Below are positions 53,633-62,876 of a DNA stretch of 64,000 nt, one piece after another (within the stretch, counting starts at the first letter, position 1; every line of letters begins with the position of its first letter). Source of the DNA: Sphingomonas sp. 3P27F8 (lineage in GTDB: Bacteria > Pseudomonadota > Alphaproteobacteria > Sphingomonadales > Sphingomonadaceae); the NCBI RefSeq assembly GCF_005502745.1, contig NZ_SCNL01000005.1, forward strand, positions 1-64,000, read 5' to 3'. Below the pieces are notes generated by a model. It was not told the origin of the DNA. It saw only the letters and a program-made list of their open reading frames with translations, and searched no databases. The translations under genes and the position numbers were made by a program.

Positions 53633-54573
53633 GCGTGGCGCGCCTCGTATGGTGCTCGATCGCCCTCGCAAGCCTGACCATGACGGCCGTATCTTCGGCG
53701 ACGACCGCCAGCGCACAGTCGCTGGTGGCCCGCGGGGCGGTCATCCCGCTGTACCCGAAAGGCAACGTGTCCTCGCTCGGCGTACCCGAGAAGCGGGATC
53801 GGCTGCCGAACGGCGAGACGATGATCTACGACGTAAGCGAGCCGACGCTGGAGCTGTATCAACCCGCACCCGGTCGCGCGAACGGCACCGCCGTGATCGT
53901 CGCGCCGGGAGGCGGCTTCGTGGCGCTGGGCTACACGTTCGGCGGGACTGAGGTCGCGCGGGCGCTGGCGGCACGCGGCATCACCGCATTCGTGCTGAAA
54001 TACCGCACGATCCGCAGCGGCGACGGGCCGATGCGGATGCCCGACGTCCACATGAAGGAGATGGGCGTCGTCATGTCGCGGGCGAGGACCGGCGAGCCGG
54101 TCGAAATGCCGCGCTTTGCCGGTGAGCCGCACGCGGTCGAGGACGGCGTGCGGGCGATGACGATCGTCCGGCAACGGGCTTCCGAATGGGGCATCGACCC
54201 CCATCGCATCGGCATCATCGGCTTCTCGGCCGGGGCCTATCTCGCGGCTGATCTGGCGATCGGCGATGCAGCCTCGCGCCCGGACTTCGTCGGCCTGATC
54301 TATGGTGGCCTGCGCACGCCGGTGCCTGCTGAAGCGCCCCCTGCATTCATCGCCGGAGCGGCCGACGACGAGTATCAGCCTAACGATCCGGTGCTGCTCT
54401 ACCAGGCATGGCGGAAGGCGGGGGCAGCGGCGGAGCTGCACCTGTATGAGCGCGGCGGGCATGGGTTCGACCTGCGCCGCCAGGGCATCACAAGCGACCA
54501 CTGGTTCGACCAGCTCATCTCGTGGATGCAGTCTCGCCGGCTTGCGTCATCACCGCGCCCGCAGGCGAAATAG
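53629..54573 (+). CDS. Secreted alpha/beta hydrolase (esterase-like)
   Basis: 314 residues with a signal peptide (IALASLTMTAVSSATTASAQ). The oxyanion region is VIVAPGGGFVALGYTFGG, the nucleophile elbow GFSAGAY gives S200, and GGHGFDLR holds the probable catalytic His. It resembles the BD-FAE/acetylesterase group and siderophore-type esterases. Its start overlaps the receptor stop. A role in breaking an imported ester, such as a siderophore or sugar ester, is likely but unproven. Confidence 0.87.
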   Translation: MSVARLVWCSIALASLTMTAVSSATTASAQSLVARGAVIPLYPKGNVSSLGVPEKRDRLPNGETMIYDVSEPTLELYQPAPGRANGTAVIVAPGGGFVALGYTFGGTEVARALAARGITAFVLKYRTIRSGDGPMRMPDVHMKEMGVVMSRARTGEPVEMPRFAGEPHAVEDGVRAMTIVRQRASEWGIDPHRIGIIGFSAGAYLAADLAIGDAASRPDFVGLIYGGLRTPVPAEAPPAFIAGAADDEYQPNDPVLLYQAWRKAGAAAELHLYERGGHGFDLRRQGITSDHWFDQLISWMQSRRLASSPRPQAK

Positions 54574-54583
54574 GCCTGCCGTC

Positions 54584-55510
54584 TCATCGAAACGGCCCGG
54601 CCTCCGGCGATCGATCTTGGCACGCGCCTCCCGCAGCTTCGACCTGCACCGTGCTATGCTCAATATCGAATCGCGTCGCGAGGAGATCGCCGACCGACCG
54701 CCGAACGGCGTCGGAGTCCGCCCCTGCCGCAAGAGTAACGTGGAGCGTGGCGTTCACGTCGTCGTTGCTCATCGACCAAACGTGCAGGTCGTGGAGCCCG
54801 GCGACGCCTGGCAGGCCGGCGACCGCCGCGCGCACCTCGCCGAGCTTCAGTCCGCCCGGCACGCCCTCGAGCAGGATGTTAGTCGTGTCGCGCAGCAAGA
54901 TCCACGTGCGCGGGAGCACCCATAGTCCGATCGCGACCGCCACAATCGGATCGAGATAGGTCCAGCCCGTGAACCTGATCGTCAGCGCGCCGATGATCAC
55001 GCCCACCGAGCCGATCATGTCGGCCCATACCTCCAGATAGGCGCCCTTGACATTAAGGCTGCCCTCCTTCGCCGCCGTCAGCAGCCGCATCGAGATGAGG
55101 TTCACGACGAGGCCGATCGCGGCGACGATCAGCATCCCCCACGACTGGACCTCCTGCGGCTCGCTGAACCGCTTGACCGCTTCCACGAACACGTAGATGG
55201 CGATGAAGAACAGCAGCACGGCATTGAGGGCAGCCGCCAGTATCTCATAGCGGCGGTAGCCGAAGGTCCGCTTGTCGTCAGCGGCCTTCTGACCGAGCTT
55301 TATCGCGAGAAGCCCGATCACCAGCGCCGCGACGTCGGTCAGCATATGTGCCGCGTCCGAGAGCAGCGCCAGACTGTTGAAGACGATCCCGCCCACGACT
55401 TCCGCGACCAGATAGATCGACGTCAGGGCGAGCGCCCACCCGAGCATCTTCGCATTGGCGCCTGCCGTATGATCGTGACTATCCCCCGCCGCCCCGCGGT
55501 CATGCGCCAT
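54584..55510 (-). CDS. czcD: CzcD-type cation diffusion facilitator (Zn/Co/Cd exporter)
   Basis: 308 residues from ATG 55510, overlapping the czcA stop by 11 bp. Six membrane segments; the Zn site of transmembrane helices 2 and 5 is present: SDAAHMLTDV (HxxxD) and LEVWADMIGS. A cytosolic C-terminal ferredoxin-like domain follows (LHDLHVWSMSNDDVNATLHV). The N-terminus has His residues (MAHDRGAAGDSHDHTAG). It exports divalent metals from cytoplasm to periplasm, where the CzcCBA pump passes them outside. Confidence 0.92.
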   Translation of the reverse strand: MAHDRGAAGDSHDHTAGANAKMLGWALALTSIYLVAEVVGGIVFNSLALLSDAAHMLTDVAALVIGLLAIKLGQKAADDKRTFGYRRYEILAAALNAVLLFFIAIYVFVEAVKRFSEPQEVQSWGMLIVAAIGLVVNLISMRLLTAAKEGSLNVKGAYLEVWADMIGSVGVIIGALTIRFTGWTYLDPIVAVAIGLWVLPRTWILLRDTTNILLEGVPGGLKLGEVRAAVAGLPGVAGLHDLHVWSMSNDDVNATLHVTLAAGADSDAVRRSVGDLLATRFDIEHSTVQVEAAGGACQDRSPEAGPFR

Positions 55511-58500
55511 GCTGCACCTCCAGTTCTTCGTCTTGATGATCGGCCACCTCGATCCGCCTCTCCCCGAACCGGGCATAGAGCGTCGGCAATACGAACAAGG
55601 TCAACAGCGTCGCCGAGATGAGGCCGCCGATGACGACGGTTGCCAACGGCTTCTGGACTTCCGCACCCGCGCCGCTGGCGAACGCCATCGGCACGAAGCC
55701 CAGGCTCGCGACCAGCGCCGTCATCACGACGGGGCGCAGTCGCTGCATCGCGCCGACATGCGCGGCTTCCTCGCGCGACATGCCCGATCGGATCAGGTCC
55801 TGGATCGAGCTGACCATGACGAGGCCGTTGAGGACCGCGATCCCCGACAGCGCTATGAAGCCCACCGCCGCCGAGATCGAGAAGTCCATGCCTCGCACGA
55901 ACAGCAGCAGCACGCCGCCGACCAGCGCGAACGGCACGCCGGTGAACACAATCGCAGCATCGCGCACCGATCCGAGCGCGCCGTAGAGCAGCAACAGGAT
56001 CAGGATGAAGCAGGCCGGGATGACCAGCCGCAGCCGCTCGCTTGCCGATCGCAGGTTCTCGAACTGGCCGCCCCATTCGAGGTAGGTGCCGGCAGGCAAG
56101 CGCACCTGGCTGCTGATCGCGCCTTGCGCAGCGGCCACCACCGACCCGACGTCCCGACCGCGAACATTGGCCTGAACGACGACGCGCCGCTTGCCGTTCT
56201 CGCGGCTGATCTGGTTCGGACCGTCCGTCACGCCGACGTCGGCGACGCTGGCGAGCGGCACATAGCCACCTCCCGCCACCGGCACCTGGACCTGTTGCAG
56301 CTGGCCCAGATCGGCGCGCTCCGCTTCCGACAGGCGGATTACGACGGGGAACCGCCGATCGCCCTCGAAGATCATGCCCGACGTTCTGCCGCCGAGCGTG
56401 GCGGTAATGGTATCCTGCACGTCCTGCGCGGTGACGCCCAATCGCGCCATCGCGTCGCGATTGACCCGGATGTCGAGCATCGGAAGGCCCGTCGTCTGTT
56501 CGACCTTCACGTCCGCTGCGCCCTCGGTCTTGCGGAGGATCGCGACGATTTGCTCCGCCGTCCGGTTCATCGCCGTGAAGTCGTCGCCGAATACCTTGAC
56601 CGCGATGTCGCCGCGCACGCCGGCGATCAGCTCGTTGAAGCGCATCTGTATCGGCTGCGTGATTTCGTAGGCGTTGCCCGGGATCTTCGCGAGGTCCGTT
56701 TCGATCCGGCTTACCAGCTCCTCCTTTGCCAGTTTCGGGTCTGGCCATGCGTGGCGCGGCTTCAGAATGACGAACATGTCGGTGGCATTCGGCGGCATCG
56801 GGTCCGAGGCCAGCTCGGCCGTGCCGGTCTTGGAGAAAACGAACTGCACCTCCGGCTGTTTCGACATCATCCGCTCGATCGGCACCTGCATCGCTTGGCT
56901 CTGCTGGACCGAGGTGGCGGGGATGCGCAGCGCCTGGATGAGCAAGTCGCCCTCATCGAGCTGCGGCAGGAACACCGAACCGAGCGTCGTGAAGGCAAGC
57001 GCCGCCACTCCGAGGCTCGCAACACCCGCACCGATCGTGATCGTCGGGCGTGCCATCGCCTTGTCGAGGCTGGGTTCGTAGCGGTTCTTCAGCCAGGTGA
57101 TGATGCGGCCGTCCTTCTCCTCAACCTTCTTCGAGAGCCAGATGGCGATCATCGCCGGCACGAAGGTGAGCGACAGCACGAACGCAAAGGCGAGCGCGAT
57201 GATGACGGTGAGCGCCATCGGCACGAACGTCTTGCCTTCCACGCCCGTTAGCGTGAGCAGCGGCACATAGACGAGGATGATGATCGCCTGCCCATAGACC
57301 GAAGGACGAATCATCTCGCGTGCGGCCGATGCAACCGTTTGCAGCCGTTCCTTTACCGTCAGCAGCCGACCTTCTTTATGCTGGAACTCGGCAATGCGCC
57401 GGAGCGCATTTTCGACGATGATGACTGCACCGTCCACGATCAGGCCGAAGTCGAGCGCGCCGAGGCTCATCAGGTTCGCCGACACCCCGGCCCGCAGCAT
57501 CCCGAACCCGGTCAGCATCATGGTAATGGGGATGACCAGCGCGGCGATCAGTGCTGCGCGAAAGTTGCCGAGCAGCAGGAACAGCACGACGATGACGAGC
57601 AGCGCGCCCTCACTGAGGTTCTTCGCCACCGTCTTGATCGTCGAGTTGACCAGCTCGGTGCGGTTCAGCACCGGTTGGATGGTCACGTCGGGCGGCAGCG
57701 AGGCGTTGATCTCATTCAGCCGTTCCGCGACCGCGGTCGCGACGGTGCGGCTGTTCTCCCCGATGCGCATGATCGCGGTGCCGACCACGACTTCGGTGCC
57801 GTTCTCCGAGGCCGAGCCCATCCGGATCGCCTGACCCGTCTGGACCCTCGCGACCTGATCGAGCGTGATCGGCACGCCCTCACGGGTTGCGACCACAGTG
57901 CGCCCAAGCTCGGCCGCATTGCGGATCAGCGCGTCCGAACGAACCGCCAGGCCCTCGCCATTGCGGTTGACGAACCCACCGCCGACACTGGTGTTGTTAC
58001 GTTCCAGCGCCGTACCGAGATCCGTCAGCGTGATGCCGAGCGAGGCGAGCTTCTGGACATCGGGAACGACCAGGAACTGTTTCACATAGCCGCCGATCGA
58101 GTCGATGCCGGCAAGCCCAGGCGTGTTCTTGAGCAGCGGTGCGACGATCCAATCCTGCGCAGTGCGCAGATAAGTCGCCTTGTCCTCCTCGCTTGTCAGC
58201 CGTTCGCCCTCCGGCGTGATGTAGCTGCCATCGGGCTGCTGGCCCGGCTCGCCGGGCTTGTGCTTGTCGTCAGCGCGATGCGTGAGATGGACGGTGTACA
58301 TATACACTTCGCCCAGCCCGGTTGCGATCGGCCCCATTTCGGGGTTCACGCCATCGGGCAGGTTCTCCTGCACGCCCTGGAGCCGCTCGCCGACCTGCTG
58401 GCGGGCGAAGAAGATGTCCGTCGAGTCCGAGAAGACCGCCGTCACCTGCGCGAAGCCGTTGCGGCTGAGCGACCGGGTATATTCGAGCCCCGGAACGCCG

Positions 58501-58721
58501 GCGAGCGCGGTCTCGATCGGGAAGCTGACCTGCTTCTCGACCAGCTCCGGCGAGAGCGCAGGAGCGCGGACGTTGATCTGGACCTGATTGTTGGTGATGT
58601 CCGGCACCGCGTCGATCGGGAGCCGGTAGAGCGAATAGGCGCCGAGGACGGCGGCGATGGCGGTGAGGAGCAGGACGAGCCAGCGCTTCTCGACCGCCCA
58701 TGTTACGATGCGGGCGATCAT
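55500..58721 (-). CDS. czcA: CzcA-type heavy-metal RND efflux pump
   Basis: 1073 residues, full length. It has the 12-helix RND layout with two large periplasmic loops. The fourth transmembrane helix reads LDFGLIVDGAVIIVEN, the HME1 (Zn/Co/Cd) signature, rather than the Cu/Ag form. The N-terminus (RIVTWAVEKRWLVLLL, RLPIDAVPDITNNQVQI) is typical of CzcA/NccA. Proton-driven export goes through CzcB and CzcC to the outside. It starts 3 bp after czcB. Confidence 0.95.
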   Translation of the reverse strand: MIARIVTWAVEKRWLVLLLTAIAAVLGAYSLYRLPIDAVPDITNNQVQINVRAPALSPELVEKQVSFPIETALAGVPGLEYTRSLSRNGFAQVTAVFSDSTDIFFARQQVGERLQGVQENLPDGVNPEMGPIATGLGEVYMYTVHLTHRADDKHKPGEPGQQPDGSYITPEGERLTSEEDKATYLRTAQDWIVAPLLKNTPGLAGIDSIGGYVKQFLVVPDVQKLASLGITLTDLGTALERNNTSVGGGFVNRNGEGLAVRSDALIRNAAELGRTVVATREGVPITLDQVARVQTGQAIRMGSASENGTEVVVGTAIMRIGENSRTVATAVAERLNEINASLPPDVTIQPVLNRTELVNSTIKTVAKNLSEGALLVIVVLFLLLGNFRAALIAALVIPITMMLTGFGMLRAGVSANLMSLGALDFGLIVDGAVIIVENALRRIAEFQHKEGRLLTVKERLQTVASAAREMIRPSVYGQAIIILVYVPLLTLTGVEGKTFVPMALTVIIALAFAFVLSLTFVPAMIAIWLSKKVEEKDGRIITWLKNRYEPSLDKAMARPTITIGAGVASLGVAALAFTTLGSVFLPQLDEGDLLIQALRIPATSVQQSQAMQVPIERMMSKQPEVQFVFSKTGTAELASDPMPPNATDMFVILKPRHAWPDPKLAKEELVSRIETDLAKIPGNAYEITQPIQMRFNELIAGVRGDIAVKVFGDDFTAMNRTAEQIVAILRKTEGAADVKVEQTTGLPMLDIRVNRDAMARLGVTAQDVQDTITATLGGRTSGMIFEGDRRFPVVIRLSEAERADLGQLQQVQVPVAGGGYVPLASVADVGVTDGPNQISRENGKRRVVVQANVRGRDVGSVVAAAQGAISSQVRLPAGTYLEWGGQFENLRSASERLRLVIPACFILILLLLYGALGSVRDAAIVFTGVPFALVGGVLLLFVRGMDFSISAAVGFIALSGIAVLNGLVMVSSIQDLIRSGMSREEAAHVGAMQRLRPVVMTALVASLGFVPMAFASGAGAEVQKPLATVVIGGLISATLLTLFVLPTLYARFGERRIEVADHQDEELEVQHGA

Positions 58722-58724
58722 GGC

Positions 58725-59879
58725 TTAGTCCTCGTGCGTCGCTTCGCCCTTGCCGAGTTCGGCCTTGAGCGTGAAGCTGCCAGTGGTTGCGATCTGTTCG
58801 TTGCCGGTGAGGCCCGAACGCACGATCACGGTATCGCCGGAGGCGTCGCCGGGGACGATCGGGGTCGCCTGGAAACCCTTGGGCGTCCGCACGAACACGA
58901 CCGACTTGCCCTCGTTGGTCTGGATCGCCGTGGAGGGGACGCGGATCGAGGAGGATCCGCCGCTGCCGGTCAACTGCACCGCAGCCGTGACGGGCTCGCC
59001 GACACGCCACGTTCCCCCGCGATTGTCGAGCGTCGCGATGACCGGCACGAGCCGCGTCTGAGAGTTGAGCGCGGGAGACACGAAGGTGATGCGCGCCGAC
59101 GCCTGCCGACCCGCCGCCGAAACCATCACGACATTGCCGGGTCGGACCCGGCTTGCATCGGCAGGCTGGAGATTCAGCGACAACGAGACCTGATCGAGAT
59201 TTGCGATGCGGTAGAGTTCGGCATCGGCTGTCACGGTCTGCCCCAGCGTCACCGGTCGCGCGATCACCTGTCCGCGGATCGGCGCGACGATGCCAAGGCG
59301 GTTTAGGCCGCCCCCGCTCACACCCGCCGCCGACACCTGGCTCCGTGCCTGCGTCAGCGCGATGCGCGCTTCCGTCGCGGCCGTCCGCGCGGCGATCAGA
59401 TCCTGCTCGGGCGAGACGCGCTGCGAAAACAGCCGCTGCTCGCGTGCGAAATTGGAATTGGCGAGCTGGAGGCGCACACGCGCGGCCTCGACATCGCCCT
59501 TGAGTTGCGCTGCTTCGCGGCTCTCGATGATCGCGATCGTCTGCCCCCGCCCGACCGATTGGCCGAGGTTGTGGGTGAGCGCGACCACGCGGCCCCCGAT
59601 GGCGGCGGAGACGACCTGCGTCGCCTGAGGATCGCCCTCGATCGTCGCCGGCAGCGCGATCGTGCCCGCGCCGCCAACGATCGGACGGCCGAGCTGGATG
59701 CCAGCCGCGGCAATCTGTTCGGCGGTGAGCGTCACCGCACCGTCATCGGCATGTGTCTCGCCTTGAGCACCGGCAGCTTCGTTCGTAGGCGCGGCTTCGT
59801 TACCGGCATCGGCGCCGCCACCACAAGCGGCCAGCAGGAGCGCGAGCGACGCCGCGCGCGCGACATGGATCTTCTTCAT
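58725..59879 (-). CDS. czcB: CzcB-type periplasmic adaptor (membrane fusion) lipoprotein
   Basis: 384 residues with lipobox LLLAAC. The barrel-sandwich hybrid domain shows GGRVVALTHNLGQSVGRGQTIAIIES, followed by a helical hairpin (about 115-190) and IVAPIRGQVIARPVTLGQTV. The C-terminal part (VPSTAIQTNEGKSVVFVRT) is the membrane-proximal domain. It links CzcA to CzcC. The start shares 1 bp with the czcC stop (TGATG). Confidence 0.93.
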   Translation of the reverse strand: MKKIHVARAASLALLLAACGGGADAGNEAAPTNEAAGAQGETHADDGAVTLTAEQIAAAGIQLGRPIVGGAGTIALPATIEGDPQATQVVSAAIGGRVVALTHNLGQSVGRGQTIAIIESREAAQLKGDVEAARVRLQLANSNFAREQRLFSQRVSPEQDLIAARTAATEARIALTQARSQVSAAGVSGGGLNRLGIVAPIRGQVIARPVTLGQTVTADAELYRIANLDQVSLSLNLQPADASRVRPGNVVMVSAAGRQASARITFVSPALNSQTRLVPVIATLDNRGGTWRVGEPVTAAVQLTGSGGSSSIRVPSTAIQTNEGKSVVFVRTPKGFQATPIVPGDASGDTVIVRSGLTGNEQIATTGSFTLKAELGKGEATHED

Positions 59880-61162
59880 CAGCGATTTCCCCCCGTCGTG
59901 GGTGTCGGCACCGGGGCAGTCAGCCGTCCGAGCCGTGCTTGTGCATTCTGGTAGTTGGCGAGCGCGTCGATCGCCGCGAGCCGGGTCTCTGCGAGCGTGC
60001 GCTCGGCGTCGAGCAAATCTAGCTGCCCGAACTTGCCTTCGCGGTAGCCGATCCGCGCGATGCGTGCGGCTTCCTGTGCCGCCGCCAGCGCAGGACCGGC
60101 AGCGGTCCGCGCGGTGATCGCCGCGTTCGCGGCTTCCGTCTCGGCCTCGCTGATCGCCTGCTCGACATCGAGCGCGGTCACGCGACGCAGCGCCTCGGCC
60201 TGCGTCCGCTGCGCGCGCGCCTGTGCGACCGCCGCACGCCCGTTGTTGAAGATCGGGATGGGGATCGACACGGCGAACACCGCCGCGACGTCGTTGGTCG
60301 CTTCCAATCGGCGCAGCGCCGGCCCGACGTTGAGGTCCGGCACGCGATTGGCGCGCGCAAGCCGGACGCCTGCATCGGCAATCGCCAGATCCGCATCGGC
60401 CGCCGCCAGCGCCAGCGTGCCGATCGCGCGCACCGGCGCTACGGGGCCGATCGCCACCTGACGCATGCGATCCAGCAGCCCCAAATCGAGACGGCCGTCG
60501 ATCGGACGCCCGATCCGGCGCGACAGGTTCGCGCGTGCCGTTGTCGCGAGCCGCGACGATCGCTCGGCATTGGCATCCGCGTTGACTTTGGCGACATTGG
60601 CGCGCTGCTCTTCGAGCGGCGACGCCCGACCAGCCTGGACCCGCACCGATGCGGCTCGCAGGGCTTCGCTCGCGATCCGCACCTGATCGCGTGCGGTGAT
60701 GAGGCGTCGTTCGGCCGCGATCGCCTCGACATAGAGTTGCGTCACCTGCAACCGCACATCGGCCGCGACGATCGCCGCCTGAAGTTCGGCGCGGCTAAGC
60801 TGTGCGTTGGCTACCGCGACGCGCGCGCTGCGCTTGCCGCCCAGCTCGATCGGGATCGCGACCCCGATCGTCGTCTCCGCGCTTCTGAGGCCGCTATACG
60901 GCCCCGTGCCGGCGATATTCTCGATCTGCCCCTGCACCTGTGGGTTGGGGCGAAGCCCCGCAATCGTGCGGCCCTGGCGTGCCGCGTCGATCGCCGCCGT
61001 CGCGGCCTCGGACGCCGGTGCCGAGCCGCCCGACGCAACCACGGCATCTTCGAGCGTGTAGATTGGACCTACCGACGCACCCGGCACCGGCATCACCGTT
61101 TGCGCGTGCGCGACCGTGGCGCACGACGCCGCGGCCAGCAGGGCCGCAAGCAACATTTTCAT
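59879..61162 (-). CDS. czcC: CzcC-type outer-membrane efflux channel (TolC family)
   Basis: 427 residues with a signal peptide (LLAALLAAASCATVAHAQ). It has two OEP repeats rich in Ala/Arg/Glu helices, with GLRPNPQVQGQIENIAG in the first half and IARIGYREGKFGQLDLLDAERTLAETRLA near the C-terminus. It forms the outer-membrane exit duct of the CzcCBA pump. Confidence 0.92.
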   Translation of the reverse strand: MKMLLAALLAAASCATVAHAQTVMPVPGASVGPIYTLEDAVVASGGSAPASEAATAAIDAARQGRTIAGLRPNPQVQGQIENIAGTGPYSGLRSAETTIGVAIPIELGGKRSARVAVANAQLSRAELQAAIVAADVRLQVTQLYVEAIAAERRLITARDQVRIASEALRAASVRVQAGRASPLEEQRANVAKVNADANAERSSRLATTARANLSRRIGRPIDGRLDLGLLDRMRQVAIGPVAPVRAIGTLALAAADADLAIADAGVRLARANRVPDLNVGPALRRLEATNDVAAVFAVSIPIPIFNNGRAAVAQARAQRTQAEALRRVTALDVEQAISEAETEAANAAITARTAAGPALAAAQEAARIARIGYREGKFGQLDLLDAERTLAETRLAAIDALANYQNAQARLGRLTAPVPTPTTGGNR

Positions 61163-61215
61163 GATGAATCATCCTGACAAACAGCATCAGGCCGGAATCC
61201 GGCCAGCGGTGTTCG

Positions 61216-61545
61216 TCAGGCGTTCGGCGGCCTCAGTCCTGGCGAAACCGTGCTGGAGGCAAGTACCGTATCAGCACCCGCCAGCGGACCCATACGGGCA
61301 CCGTCAAGTGAGGGCCGCACCTCGTCGTTCGAGGGTATCTGCATCGCCGAGCTGTGGCAGGTGCCGTGATGATGAGGCATCGCCTTATCACTGTCGCCCT
61401 GCGACTGATCAGCGTCGCCATCTGTGTGCACCGCACCGCTGCATTCGATCGTGGCCACACCCGGCAGCTCGCGCGCGTGCACGGTCGCCGACATCAACAG
61501 CGATGAAGCGATCAGCATGAGAAACAGGCGCAGAATGCGAGACAC
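61216..61545 (-). CDS. Small periplasmic His/Cys-containing protein at the head of the czc operon
   Basis: 109 residues. A signal peptide (LFLMLIASSLLMSATVHA) is followed by an acidic linker, two cysteines and a His run (ECSGAVHTDGD, MPHHHGTCHSSAM). It lies 53 bp upstream of czcC on the same strand. The position and residues recall CzcI/CnrY-type periplasmic accessory proteins or a metal buffer, but no family match is certain. Confidence 0.7.
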   Translation of the reverse strand: MSRILRLFLMLIASSLLMSATVHARELPGVATIECSGAVHTDGDADQSQGDSDKAMPHHHGTCHSSAMQIPSNDEVRPSLDGARMGPLAGADTVLASSTVSPGLRPPNA

Positions 61546-61809
61546 GGTGCGTGCGCATAGACCAGTACAGCTGTCCTGTCATCAAGGGGCTGGCGTCGTG
61601 TTGCTGAGGAGCAATGCGATATCGCGCAATGACGCTTGATGATCGAGAAATGCCCCAGCACAAACTGGCAGAGTTTCAGGGGAGCACGACAACCTGACTG
61701 CCCGACGCGTGATCGCGCCGGTGTTCGAGCGGGCGGCGCAGGCAAGCTGGCGCACGGAAAAAGTCATCCCTTGCCAGTCAACCTGGAGATTTTCCCGAAG
61801 CACCGACGC
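61546..61809. other. Intergenic region between the czc operon and the GlxA-type regulator
   Basis: 264 bp containing the likely leftward czc promoter. No gene is supported and I could not identify a clear metal-regulator box. Confidence 0.35.
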
Positions 61810-62796
61810 CTAGTCGCGCTCGGAAGCGCGGCGCTGCGCCCGACGCGCCGAGGGCGATAACCCGAAGTGGGCCCTGAAGCTGCGCGAGAACTGGCTTGCG
61901 CTCGAGAAGCCGCACGCGATCGCGACCTCTAATATCGTCATCCCGGTCGTGCGCAGGAGTTGATCGGCCTGCTCGAGCCTAATGCGCCGATACGCCTGCT
62001 CGATGGTCTCGTGTAGATGGTTCGAGAAGATCCGCTCAAGTTGCCGCACTGACACGCCCGCCGCCTCCGCCAGCTCGCGCCGGGAAATCGGATCCTCGAC
62101 CGACGCTTCCATGCGCGCCAGCGTCCGGAGGAGACGGTCGTTGCTCAGCTGATACCGCTCGCGGAGGCTGACGCGCTGAGATCCGGTCGGCGCCCGCGCC
62201 TCGGTGCGGATGAACCAATCGCTTACGCGTACCGATAGATCGTGGCCATGATCCCGTTCGATCAGCTCTATGGCAAGATCGAGCCCCGCCGTTCCGCCTG
62301 CGCACGTGACCCTGCGTCGATCGACAACGTAGAGGCCGGGCTCGACAGAGACCATCGGGAATGCTTCCTGGAGAGCGGAGCGGTGCTCCCAGTGTATTGT
62401 CGCCCGGTATCCGTCCAGGAGACCAGCTCGCGCGAGCAGGAACGGCCCACCGGAGACGCCGACCAGGACCGCCTTCGTGCGCGCGATCTGACGTAGCCAA
62501 GCCATCGTTCGCTTGTCGTCGAACAGCGTGGGATCGCCACCGGCGAATACGAATAGGACGTCGCACTCGAGAAGTTCACCAACGGTCGTCTCCGCGAGAA
62601 TGCTGGCGCCATTAGACGCGGTAGCGGTCGGCCCGCCCGTCGAGACGTGTGTCCAGCGATACAGCTCGCGTCCAGCCAGCACGTTCGCTGCCCGGTAGGG
62701 TTCGATCACCGACGCATACGACATCAGCGCGAAACCATCGACCATCAGCAGTCCCAAAGACCGCGTCGTTTGCGAGTGAGAGTCGTCCTGCGACAT
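61810..62796 (-). CDS. GlxA/GbdR-family AraC-type regulator (DJ-1/PfpI domain plus HTH)
   Basis: 328 residues from ATG 62796; an upstream frame to 62916 would cross the divergent promoter. The N-terminal DJ-1/PfpI-like ligand domain (LLMVDGFALMSYASVIEPYRAANVL, VLVGVSGGPFLLARAGLLDGY) includes IHWEHRSAL. The C-terminal AraC domain has two HTHs (ISRRELAEAAGVSVRQLERIF, TILEVAIACGFSSASQFSRSFRAHFG). Such regulators sense glycine betaine, dimethylglycine, sarcosine or carnitine. It is divergent from soxB with an 80-bp gap. Confidence 0.9.
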   Translation of the reverse strand: MSQDDSHSQTTRSLGLLMVDGFALMSYASVIEPYRAANVLAGRELYRWTHVSTGGPTATASNGASILAETTVGELLECDVLFVFAGGDPTLFDDKRTMAWLRQIARTKAVLVGVSGGPFLLARAGLLDGYRATIHWEHRSALQEAFPMVSVEPGLYVVDRRRVTCAGGTAGLDLAIELIERDHGHDLSVRVSDWFIRTEARAPTGSQRVSLRERYQLSNDRLLRTLARMEASVEDPISRRELAEAAGVSVRQLERIFSNHLHETIEQAYRRIRLEQADQLLRTTGMTILEVAIACGFSSASQFSRSFRAHFGLSPSARRAQRRASERD

Positions 62797-62876
62797 GGAA
62801 GCGTCGCTCCTGCTCAAGTGCGGTCCCCGATTATCGGCTAGAGGACGAGAGGTAAATGCCAATCGAGGTTCGCAGG

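Noticed and set aside
55509-59306. Two very long + strand frames (580 and 655 codons) opposite czcA and czcB
   Set aside because: Antisense shadows of clear efflux genes. Composition is extremely Arg/Asp/His-rich and no ribosome-binding sites or domains are visible.
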